Assembly: GCA_002339805.1 (NCBI GenBank) | Contig: DDKW01000019.1 | Span: forward strand, 31,715 to 53,239 | DNA: 21,525 nt | Direction: 5' to 3' | From: Dehalococcoidia bacterium UBA2588 | GTDB lineage: Bacteria > Chloroflexota > Dehalococcoidia > Lucifugimonadales > UBA3495 | Part shown: positions 15,521 to 21,525 of the stretch, in pieces | How positions within the stretch are numbered: the first letter of the stretch is position 1 | Layout of the letters: the number at the start of each line of letters is the position of its first letter | Position numbers and translations under genes: made by a program | Notes under the pieces: model-generated | Seen by the model: only the letters and a program-made list of their open reading frames with translations | What the model was told of the DNA's origin: nothing | The model's database searches: none

Positions 15521-15760
15521 TTATTTCACTTCTTTCGTGAGAATTAGTTTCCATTCGCTATTATTTATTTCCATAATTTCTACTTCGTAACCTCGTTTGA
15601 CCGCCTGGGGAGGAATAGTAGATAAAGCAGGGGAATGATCAGTAATCACTTCTAGCATCTGTATGTTTTTATCTGCGTCCAATTCTTCATTGGTTTTCAG
15701 CATGGGGTACGGGCATATTTCGCCTCTTAAATCCAGGATTTTATTAGTTCCTTCAGGCAT
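15521..15760 (-). CDS. tusA: TusA-family sulfur carrier protein
   Basis: 79 residues from the ATG at 15760, which has AAAGGAG with 5 nt spacing; a GTG at 15766 in the same frame overlaps that site and is unlikely. The family motif is LRGEICPYPMLK with Cys16 as the persulfide carrier (CPxP), followed by the usual ditch of hydrophobic strands. TusA-like proteins accept sulfane sulfur from rhodaneses or, in TsuAB pairs, act with a YeeE-type thiosulfate transporter (TsuB role). The start overlaps the end of the upstream 77-codon gene by 8 bp. A cytoplasmic sulfur carrier beside the transporter fits a thiosulfate-use operon. Confidence 0.93.
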   Translation of the reverse strand: MPEGTNKILDLRGEICPYPMLKTNEELDADKNIQMLEVITDHSPALSTIPPQAVKRGYEVEIMEINNSEWKLILTKEVK

Positions 15761-15986
15761 TTTCACTCCTTTCCAATGTGATATTCCAAATATCTTCGCT
15801 CATCTTTATTTTCATCTTAATTTTATTTTTTACTGCCAACATAGGTATGACTTTAACTAGCATTTCATCTTTTGTGAGAAGTACTTTCTTATCTCCTGCA
15901 GCAAAATTCTTTACAATTTCGTTAACTTTTTCCAGCTGCGTTTTGGCACTCTCATCTATCAGATTGATTTCATCTACTGAAGTCAC
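15753..15986 (-). CDS. Small protein of unknown function between the transporter and tusA genes
   Basis: 77 residues with a GTG start at 15986, 3 bp after the transporter stop, and a stop that overlaps the tusA start; the tight coupling on both sides makes it a real gene. It has no cysteine, so it cannot itself be a persulfide carrier. The first 40 residues look helical and acidic; the rest alternates strand-like hydrophobic and charged residues (KIKMKIKMSEDIWNITLER) and ends much like TusA proteins do. A cysteine-less partner or TusA-fold relative is a guess. I do not recognise a family. Confidence 0.7.
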   Translation of the reverse strand: MTSVDEINLIDESAKTQLEKVNEIVKNFAAGDKKVLLTKDEMLVKVIPMLAVKNKIKMKIKMSEDIWNITLERSENA

Positions 15987-15989
15987 GAT

Positions 15990-17198
15990 TTACCCTATAG
16001 CCTTTATTAACTTAGTACCTACAAATGCGCCTAATCCAAGACTTAATCCAAAAAGCCATCCTGACAAAGAAAAGGAAGGAATAGCGGAGAAAAATGCCCC
16101 TATAGTACAGCCGATTCCTAAACTTGCTGAGTATCCCATCAAGATACCTCCCGTCATAGACTGTATATATCTTTTCGGTTCTTTAGGTGTTCTAATTTTA
16201 AATTCTTGAGACAGTAGGGCCGATACCAAAGCACCAGAGAAAACCCCAACAGTGGACACAAACGTATGAGATATTACCCCTGATCCGATACTAGACCCTA
16301 AGCACCCGCTTAAAGAAGCGATCCCTTTCAGCGGACCATCCGTAAGATTCAGGATAGTAGAAATGTTCATTGATTGTTTCATTATTTCGCCTGTGACACC
16401 TGGAGGCGAATGAAACAAAAAATATATTATCGCTATAAGTCCCAATGCTATGCCCCCGGACTTAGCTGTCCAGCTCCTAGAGACCACATTGTTTATGTTT
16501 TCTAAAATTCTTTGTTGGAAGCCTGTTGAGTTCTGATTTTGCGTTTTTGCACTTATAAATTCAATAATTCCAGACTTTGATTCGACGTAGATTACAATAA
16601 GATATACTGCCCCAATACCTAGTAAGGTTAGCAATAAAGAAAAACCGTATCCAATGGATTGTGTTGATGGCAGAAATATTTTAGGCTCATTACTGATAAA
16701 TGTATCCCACCAAAAATCCCAGCTTATAATCAATAATATCGTCCCTATAAAAATCCCAATCATCGTCACGATAGAGGCAACATATCCTTCCGCGATCCTA
16801 TAAATAGTCCCTGATACACATCCTCCAGCTAAGACCATTCCTATTCCAAATACTGATCCGGCTATAACCGTCGACAACCCAAAGGGCAACACATGAGCAG
16901 ACGATGGAAATTCACCGGGTAGAGGATCCGGCAGAATCCATACCAAAATACCAACAAAACCTACGGACGCGATTGCCATAGCCAATAGGACTGCCTTCAT
17001 ATTGTGTCCGGATCCAAACAAAAATAAGTCTCTGAATGCCGATGCAAAGCAAAACCTAGATTTTTGTAGAATGAATCCCAAAGCAGAAGCAGTAATCCAA
17101 ATCGCGGCATCAGAAAAATTGTTCAATGATATAGCAAATCCCATCAGGATAATGACCAGGAAGAAAATCCAGCCCAAAACTCTTTGCTTAGATCCCAT
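15990..17198 (-). CDS. YeeE/YedE (TsuA-type) membrane transporter, probable thiosulfate uptake
   Basis: 402 residues from the ATG at 17198; a longer TTG-started frame to 17231 is possible, but its start would lie in the U tract of a terminator. It is a full-length sulfur-transport (DUF395) protein with about nine to ten hydrophobic helices and the internal duplication of the family. Conserved cysteine sites are RFCFASAFRD (Cys50), AGGCVSGT (Cys127), LSGCLGSSIGSG (Cys299) and LGIGCTIGAFFS (Cys364). In TsuA such cysteines pass thiosulfate through the membrane. Followed by a TusA-like gene, a rhodanese and a sulfite reductase, it most likely brings in thiosulfate or another sulfur anion. No good ribosome binding site is seen before the ATG. 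Its transcript appears to begin with a cysteine-rich leader and terminator. Confidence 0.88.
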   Translation of the reverse strand: MGSKQRVLGWIFFLVIILMGFAISLNNFSDAAIWITASALGFILQKSRFCFASAFRDLFLFGSGHNMKAVLLAMAIASVGFVGILVWILPDPLPGEFPSSAHVLPFGLSTVIAGSVFGIGMVLAGGCVSGTIYRIAEGYVASIVTMIGIFIGTILLIISWDFWWDTFISNEPKIFLPSTQSIGYGFSLLLTLLGIGAVYLIVIYVESKSGIIEFISAKTQNQNSTGFQQRILENINNVVSRSWTAKSGGIALGLIAIIYFLFHSPPGVTGEIMKQSMNISTILNLTDGPLKGIASLSGCLGSSIGSGVISHTFVSTVGVFSGALVSALLSQEFKIRTPKEPKRYIQSMTGGILMGYSASLGIGCTIGAFFSAIPSFSLSGWLFGLSLGLGAFVGTKLIKAIG

Positions 17199-17229
17199 TA
17201 TATTTTCAGTTCGTATCAACAAATTTGCC

Positions 17230-17257
17230 AAAAAAAAACCCTCTCTAGCGGAGAAGG
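17230..17257 (-). terminator. Rho-independent terminator in the leader of the transporter gene
   Basis: On the minus strand CCTTCTC (17257-17251) pairs with GAGAGGG (17245-17239), one pair being G.U, around the loop CGCTA, followed by nine T residues (17238-17230). The G.U pair and the T run make sense only in the minus-strand RNA. It lies 31 nt before the transporter ATG and 34 nt after the stop of the cysteine-rich leader. The GAGAGGG arm could double as a ribosome binding site for the alternative TTG start. Confidence 0.85.
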
Positions 17258-17291
17258 CATTTCACATTTTAACGCGTAAATCTGCCATTCC

Positions 17292-17342
17292 TTAGTCAGG
17301 ACAACAACACATACACATATAATTTACTTCTATTTTTTTCAC
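17292..17342 (-). CDS. Cysteine-rich leader peptide upstream of the YeeE-type transporter gene
   Basis: A 16-codon frame from GTG 17342 to TAA 17294-17292 encodes MKKIEVNYMCMCCCPD, with four cysteines in five codons. The length, the position of CMCC at residues 10-13 and the proline at 15 are the same as in the leader before the sulfite reductase gene. The predicted transcription start (7 nt after the -10 hexamer) falls on the G of GTG, so the message would be leaderless; no ribosome binding site is present. The CCT/stop region can form TCCT-GACTA-AGGA (13 nt, 17301-17289), and GGCA..TTT (17286-17278) can pair with AAATGCC (17262-17256), which covers the base of the terminator 5' arm. An ATG at 17318 is an alternative start with the same cysteines. 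Translation is inferred. Confidence 0.75.
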   Translation of the reverse strand: MKKIEVNYMCMCCCPD

Positions 17343-17349
17343 AGCGGTA

Positions 17350-17378
17350 AGTCTAATAATGTTCTATCTAATTGTCAA
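17350..17378 (-). promoter_or_regulatory. Promoter of the cysteine-rich leader and sulfur operon
   Basis: TTGACA (17378-17373) and TAGACT (17355-17350) with a 17-bp spacer on the minus strand: a perfect -35 and a fair -10. The seven bases after the -10 lead to the GTG of the leader peptide at 17342. Confidence 0.7.
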
Positions 17379-17436
17379 ATATTACGCATGCCCAAACATT
17401 ACATTTTAGAATTAATAGGTAGTGACCTTTACTCAA

Positions 17437-17466
17437 TTGACAGTGTGAAAAGATACCTCCTAAAAT
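17437..17466 (+). promoter_or_regulatory. Promoter of the yqeY-purQ-purL genes
   Basis: TTGACA (17437-17442) and TAAAAT (17461-17466) with an 18-bp spacer on the plus strand, giving a leader of roughly 28 nt before the ATG at 17502. It is divergent from the sulfur-operon promoter, with 58 bp between the two -35 boxes; the space between holds no other feature I can name. Confidence 0.6.
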
Positions 17467-17501
17467 TGAGATCGGATTCTAAATAAAAAAAGAGCTGGAT
17501 T

Positions 17502-17948
17502 ATGTCTACTAAATCTCAAATTGAAAAAGATATCATCGATGCGATGAGATCCAAACAACAATCTAAATTGAATGCTTTAAGATTTCTTAAAAATGCTATC
17601 CAATTAGTAGAAAAAAATGACCTATCTGAGTTAGATGAGGATGGAGTACAGAAAGTCGTAGCGAAGCAAGTTAAAGATCGTAAAGAAAGTATCAAAATGT
17701 TCGAGCAAGGAGGGAGAGACGATCTCGTGTTGAAAGAAACCGAAGAACTCCAAATAATAGAACAATACCTTCCTCCACAAATGTCTGAGGAAGATATAGA
17801 GGCAATTGTTGCAGAAGCTATATCTAGCATGGGTGCGTCATCACTCCAAGACAAAGGTAAAGTTATGGGATATTGCATGAAACAGCTTCAAGGCAATGCA
17901 GACGGTACTATAGTAAATGACATTGTAACCAAGTTACTCACTGATTAA
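17502..17948 (+). CDS. GatB/YqeY domain protein
   Basis: 148 residues, the full length of stand-alone YqeY proteins, which resemble the C-terminal tRNA-binding tail of GatB. Typical blocks are DIIDAMRSKQQSKLNALRFLKNAI (N-terminal helices), KQVKDRKESIKMFEQGGRDDLVLKETEELQIIEQYLPPQMSEEDIEAIV (the EQYLP motif is diagnostic), and DKGKVMGYCMKQLQGNADGTIVNDIV. Its exact role is not settled; a tRNA or amidotransferase connection is assumed from GatB. The ribosome binding site (AGAGCTGG) is weak. The purQ start follows 9 bp after the stop, so it is probably cotranscribed with the purine genes. Confidence 0.93.
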   Translation: MSTKSQIEKDIIDAMRSKQQSKLNALRFLKNAIQLVEKNDLSELDEDGVQKVVAKQVKDRKESIKMFEQGGRDDLVLKETEELQIIEQYLPPQMSEEDIEAIVAEAISSMGASSLQDKGKVMGYCMKQLQGNADGTIVNDIVTKLLTD

Positions 17949-17957
17949 GGTGAATAA

Positions 17958-18656
17958 GTGCTATTTGGAGTAATCGTATTTCCCGGAACTTGGAGTGACA
18001 CAGATTGCCACTACGCTATTCAAGACGTCCTAGGTTTTCAAGCAGAATATGTATGGCACGAAGAAACTAACTTATCCAAATTTGACTGCCTGATATTACC
18101 CGGGGGGTTTTCCTATGGAGACTACCTAAGGACAGGCTCTATAGCTAAACTCTCTCCTATAATACAATCATTAAGTGCACATATTAACTCAGGGAAATTA
18201 GTGATCGGAATATGCAATGGATTTCAAATCCTTTGCGAATGTGGTTTTTTACCAGGAGCATTACTAAGAAATGATTGCCTAGAATTTAGGTGTGTGCAAA
18301 CCCATCTTAAAGTAGAAACCTCTAATAATCCGTTCATCAATCTATGCAACGTAAATGACGTACTAGAAATCCCAATATCTCACGGGGAGGGCAACTATTA
18401 TGCCGATCCAGAAACTATTGGTTTACTAGAAAAAAATAACCAGATAGCCTTCCGGTATTCGAGTCCAAATGGAGAAATAAACTCCAACTACAATCCAAAT
18501 GGTTCAATAAACAATATAGCAGGAATTTTAAACTCATCTGGGAATGTCTTAGGTATGATGCCACATCCAGAAAGATCATGCGAAGCTTTATTGGGAAGTG
18601 ATGATGGTAGCTTGATCTTTAAATCTATTTCCCAATGGATATCACAACAGAATTAA
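17958..18656 (+). CDS. purQ: PurQ, phosphoribosylformylglycinamidine synthase glutaminase subunit
   Basis: 232 residues, a class I glutamine amidotransferase. The nucleophile is Cys86 in VIGICNGFQIL, and His203-Glu205 in MMPHPERSCE complete the triad; ILPGGFSYGDYLRTG (46-60) and SHGEGNYY (141-148) are PurQ blocks. It releases ammonia from glutamine for PurL in the fourth step of purine synthesis. The start is GTG 17958 after AAGGTGA (17947-17953), which overlaps the yqeY stop. purL follows after 18 bp. In most bacteria with a short PurL a small PurS subunit completes the complex; none is encoded here. Confidence 0.96.
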   Translation: MLFGVIVFPGTWSDTDCHYAIQDVLGFQAEYVWHEETNLSKFDCLILPGGFSYGDYLRTGSIAKLSPIIQSLSAHINSGKLVIGICNGFQILCECGFLPGALLRNDCLEFRCVQTHLKVETSNNPFINLCNVNDVLEIPISHGEGNYYADPETIGLLEKNNQIAFRYSSPNGEINSNYNPNGSINNIAGILNSSGNVLGMMPHPERSCEALLGSDDGSLIFKSISQWISQQN

Positions 18657-18674
18657 ATTAATGAATATTATGAT

Positions 18675-20861
18675 ATGAAAATAGATAAAACACTACTAGA
18701 TGAAATAGCCCTTAGTGAGAAGGAATATGAGAAGATCGTTGAATTGATGGGTCGTTCTCCAAATCACCTTGAGCTCGGGCTCTTTGGATCTATGTGGAGC
18801 GAACATTGTGGATACAAACACTCCAAACATTTGATCAAAACACTACCAAGCCAATCATCTAGAGTGTTGTCCGAATCAGGACAAGAAAACGCAGGGGCTA
18901 TTGATATCGGAGACGGATACGCTGTTGTGTTCAAAGTAGAGTCTCATAATCACCCTTCAGCAGTGGAGCCATTCCAAGGAGCCGCAACTGGTGTAGGAGG
19001 CATAGTACGGGACATATTAGCCATGGGAGCACGCCCGATTGCGATACTCAACTCGTTAAGATTTGGTCCACCAGGAGCATCACAAACTGATCACATATTT
19101 AATGGAGTAGTGGATGGCATATCTTGGTATGGAAACTGTTTGGGCATCCCAAATGTTGGAGGGGAAATTTATTTTGACCATTGTTATGAAGATAACCCTC
19201 TCGTGAATGCACTGTGTGTTGGACTTGTAAAGGCCGATAACATTGCTAGTTCCTCAGCAAAATCTGTAGGGAACACAGTCTTATTAGTGGGTGCTGAAAC
19301 TGGCAGAGATGGTATTCATGGAGCTTCAGGGCTAGCTTCGCGAAACCTGGATTCTGAACAAGAAATGAGGCCAACCGTACAGGTCGGCAACCCATTCTTG
19401 GAGAAATTACTTATTGAAGGATGTCTCGAAGCATTAGAAACAGGACACGTTGAAGGAATACAGGATTGCGGAGCAGCAGGCCTAACTAGCTCTACGGTAG
19501 AAGCTGCCAGCAAGGCTGGATTAGGTATTACCATTGATACCTCAAAAGTTCCTGCCAGAGAAGAAGGAATGACTCCGTATGAAATTATGCTGTCTGAATC
19601 ACAAGAAAGAATGATATTATTTGTTCGCCCAGAATATGTATCTGAAATCTCACTTATATTCACTAAATGGGGTATGTACGCTACCGATATCGGCGAGGTT
19701 ATTCAAAGTCCTCAAATTGTAATATCCGACGGAACAAACGATGTAGCACAAATACCAATTCAATATCTTACTGACGCTCCTTCATATTCAACAAATACCT
19801 CGTTAGCAAAGTTAGACTCGAATAAAAATACTTTGCATAGACCAGCCCCTATTTTGTCTCCCCAAGACACATTAGTATCTTTATTATCTAGCCAAAACAT
19901 AGGTAGCAAAGAATCTGTATATCAGAAATACGATAGCCAAGTACAAACCAACACTTTAATTGGCCCTCAACACAGTGCTGCAGTGTTAAGGATCAAAGAT
20001 ACTACAAGAATGATCAGTTTGAGCATTGATTGTAATAGTAGGTATTGTTTCTTAGACCCATATATCGGGTCCCAAATAGCAGTTGCTGAAGCTTGTCGTA
20101 ACGTCAGTTGCACTGGTGCTACGCCAATAGCGTTAACCGATTGTCTCAACTTCGCAAACCCTGAAAGGCCAGAAATATATCTACAACTTGAACAATCCAT
20201 ATCGGGTATGGGAGTTGCGGCTCAAATTTTTGATACGCCAATAGTCAGTGGTAATGCAAGTTTGTACAACCAATCAGATTCTTGCGAGATTTACCCTACT
20301 CCAATCGTTGGATGCCTGGGTCTTATGCCAAACTCCATAAATCCTTGTAAATCTGGATTCGTTGATATAAATTCTGACGTATTCATATTAGGAACCGACA
20401 CCATACATTGTGATAGCCAAAGCTTATCAGGGTCAGAATACTACAGTGTCATGCACCATTCCACGACAGGCACTCCATTTATCGACCTTGAACTCGAATT
20501 TAAAGTTCAAGCTTTATGCAGAGATCTCATATCTCAGAATCTAATTCTTTCGGCCCATGACTGTTCTGAAGGCGGTCTTGCCGTATCATTAGCTGAGTCA
20601 TGTTCAATAGGTAATATAGGATTCAAATCATCAGACTTCATCTTTGATGATTGGGAGGCTGATTTATTCGGAGAAACTCAATCTAGAATCGTAGTGTCAT
20701 GCCACAGCACCAAAAGCCAAACCCTAATTGAAATAGCACAAAAAGCCAGTGTACCTATAATTCATATTGGAAGTACTACGCAAGATTCGTTCCAGTTAGG
20801 TAACTCCATCAATAGTAATATAATCACTATTAAAGACGCATGGCAGTCTGCCTTACCTTGA
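18675..20861 (+). CDS. purL: PurL, phosphoribosylformylglycinamidine synthase large subunit (small type)
   Basis: 728 residues, the short PurL form that works with separate PurQ and PurS. Family blocks in order: LFGSMWSEHCGYKHSK (37-52), ESHNHPSAVEPFQGAATGVGGIVRDI (89-114), IPNVGGEIYFD, GAETGRDGIHGAS, QDCGAAGLTSS, the second-half ATPase-fold segment around SGNASLYNQ, and AHDCSEGGLAVSLAES near the C-terminus. It converts FGAR, ammonia and ATP to FGAM in the cytoplasm. No ribosome binding site is evident before the ATG at 18675, although the sequence upstream is AT-rich and open. Its stop overlaps the end of the convergent gene by 9 bp. Confidence 0.97.
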   Translation: MKIDKTLLDEIALSEKEYEKIVELMGRSPNHLELGLFGSMWSEHCGYKHSKHLIKTLPSQSSRVLSESGQENAGAIDIGDGYAVVFKVESHNHPSAVEPFQGAATGVGGIVRDILAMGARPIAILNSLRFGPPGASQTDHIFNGVVDGISWYGNCLGIPNVGGEIYFDHCYEDNPLVNALCVGLVKADNIASSSAKSVGNTVLLVGAETGRDGIHGASGLASRNLDSEQEMRPTVQVGNPFLEKLLIEGCLEALETGHVEGIQDCGAAGLTSSTVEAASKAGLGITIDTSKVPAREEGMTPYEIMLSESQERMILFVRPEYVSEISLIFTKWGMYATDIGEVIQSPQIVISDGTNDVAQIPIQYLTDAPSYSTNTSLAKLDSNKNTLHRPAPILSPQDTLVSLLSSQNIGSKESVYQKYDSQVQTNTLIGPQHSAAVLRIKDTTRMISLSIDCNSRYCFLDPYIGSQIAVAEACRNVSCTGATPIALTDCLNFANPERPEIYLQLEQSISGMGVAAQIFDTPIVSGNASLYNQSDSCEIYPTPIVGCLGLMPNSINPCKSGFVDINSDVFILGTDTIHCDSQSLSGSEYYSVMHHSTTGTPFIDLELEFKVQALCRDLISQNLILSAHDCSEGGLAVSLAESCSIGNIGFKSSDFIFDDWEADLFGETQSRIVVSCHSTKSQTLIEIAQKASVPIIHIGSTTQDSFQLGNSINSNIITIKDAWQSALP

Positions 20862-21515
20862 AAACAGCCTCATAACTTTACCTGCCAACCCAGTACCAGA
20901 TTCCTCACCCTCTATATCCCCATTATCCTCTGAGCCATTACCTAATTGCCCCCAATGACTCTGCAAAGCATAATATACTATGGGGTGTTCTCTATTCAGA
21001 CTAAGAGTTCTCTTCCTCCTGGGTCGTTCCGAGCCTTCCTCCTGCACTGAACCCCAGCTCTTTGTAAAAACTTTGTCGTCCGACAAGCTTTTTATCAATT
21101 TGTTCACATAAGTTTTTGAATATGTCTTGTCCCAAAGAGTTTTAATTTCTTCAACACCTGCATCCAATGCTCCTTTAATATTAGAAGAAATTTCATCGCC
21201 TAATGTATTTGGGGTTATACTACTACTTTCCTTCAAATCATATAAATAATCGGACATAACTATAATCTGATTAATACGCGACTCATCATTCGAGTCTTTC
21301 GAATTGCTAGATTTTTCTAACAGTGCTAATAAATCTGACATCGCTTGAGGATAAGCACTTATTTTCTCGGAGTCCTCAACATCAGTATCAACGCTGCTTG
21401 ATGCTTGATCACTAGAATCAATGTCCTCACTCATAACAGTTTCTTCAGCGGTAATCTCATCAGGAACAGGTTCATCTGCTAATATCACCCAGTCAGCCAT
21501 ACCTACTGTAACCAT
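20853..21515 (-). CDS. Acidic, serine-rich protein of unknown function, 5' end uncertain
   Basis: At least 220 residues; the frame stays open to the right edge, so the start may lie outside. Inside, ATG 21515 has no ribosome binding site and ATG 21500 (MADWVILADEP) only a weak one. The N-terminal quarter is very acidic and Ser-rich (EDIDSSDQASSSVDTDVEDSE, about 30-50) and probably disordered. The middle is helical; a basic patch RPRRKR (about 164-169) and HPIVYYALQSHWGQLGNG follow; the C-terminus is again acidic and ends in a short amphipathic helix. No family is recognised, and no signal peptide or membrane segment is seen. The gene overlaps the end of purL by 9 bp in the convergent sense. 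Confidence 0.6.
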   Translation of the reverse strand: MVTVGMADWVILADEPVPDEITAEETVMSEDIDSSDQASSSVDTDVEDSEKISAYPQAMSDLLALLEKSSNSKDSNDESRINQIIVMSDYLYDLKESSSITPNTLGDEISSNIKGALDAGVEEIKTLWDKTYSKTYVNKLIKSLSDDKVFTKSWGSVQEEGSERPRRKRTLSLNREHPIVYYALQSHWGQLGNGSEDNGDIEGEESGTGLAGKVMRLFSR

Positions 21516-21525
21516 CTGTATTTTC

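Noticed and set aside
17198..17231. TTG start at 17231 for the transporter (413 residues)
   Set aside because: It begins inside the T run of the terminator and adds 11 residues without family character; the ATG at 17198 starts with the usual short basic segment. Not fully excluded because GAGAGGG could serve as its ribosome binding site.
17267..17289. Micro-ORF MADLRVKM between the transporter leader and its terminator
   Set aside because: The possible ribosome binding site abuts the ATG with no spacing and nothing distinguishes the peptide; it lies in the pairing region of the attenuator.

Overview
The window looks like a piece of a compact, AT-rich bacterial chromosome. It holds only ordinary metabolic genes: no phage, insertion sequence, CRISPR array, rRNA or tRNA could be seen. 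Binding proteins with lipoprotein-type signal peptides, a small-type PurL, a cyanobacterial/Chloroflexi-style PstS, and a two-helix membrane protein with an RYEEEIEDI N-terminus and a KRWRGKPIED tail suggest a Chloroflexota (Dehalococcoidia/SAR202-like) organism. This is an inference from family resemblance, not a database result.

Layout. (1) 1-5232 is a run of single metabolic genes: a 5'-truncated S26-type serine-protease-like protein and a cupin (+), gamma-glutamyltransferase (-), a Bcp-type peroxiredoxin and a HAD dehalogenase (+), and a luciferase-like flavin monooxygenase (-). (2) 5546-11062 is a complete high-affinity phosphate system: a divergent PstS paralog, a canonical PstS, PstC, PstA, PstB and PhoU. 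The pst intergenic spaces contain a strong hairpin, a repeated palindrome and short tandem repeats. (3) 11120-12576 holds an unrecognised lipoprotein with a gluzincin-type zinc protease motif and a small membrane protein. (4) 17342-12592 on the minus strand is a sulfur-assimilation cluster: YeeE/TsuA-type transporter, a small unknown protein, TusA, a lipoprotein tandem rhodanese and a siroheme sulfite/nitrite reductase. (5) 17502-20861 holds GatB/YqeY, PurQ and PurL, followed by a convergent acidic protein of unknown function at the right edge.

The most interesting feature is in region 4. Both the transporter gene and the reductase gene are preceded by an unannotated 16-codon reading frame rich in cysteine codons: MKLTQMTCVCMCCVPK before the reductase, and (GTG start) MKKIEVNYMCMCCCPD before the transporter. 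Each is followed by a rho-independent terminator just upstream of the structural gene. The two peptides align without gaps over a shared CMCCxP core. Alternative base pairings of the trp-attenuator type (Cys codons:linker, linker:terminator arm) can be drawn, clearly for the reductase leader and less well for the transporter leader. In both cases a -10-like hexamer ends exactly 7 nt before the start codon, so the leaders may be leaderless. I read these as paired cysteine-responsive transcription attenuators. They would tie thiosulfate uptake and sulfite reduction to the supply of charged Cys-tRNA. Polycysteine leaderless ORFs with such a role are known from mycobacteria; I know of no description from this type of organism.

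How the genes fit together: thiosulfate would enter through the YeeE transporter, be split by sulfurtransferase chemistry (rhodanese, TusA), and the sulfite would be reduced to sulfide for cysteine synthesis, with cysteine shortage opening both attenuators. The Pst system with PhoU supplies phosphate, and PurQ/PurL carry out the FGAM step of purine synthesis.
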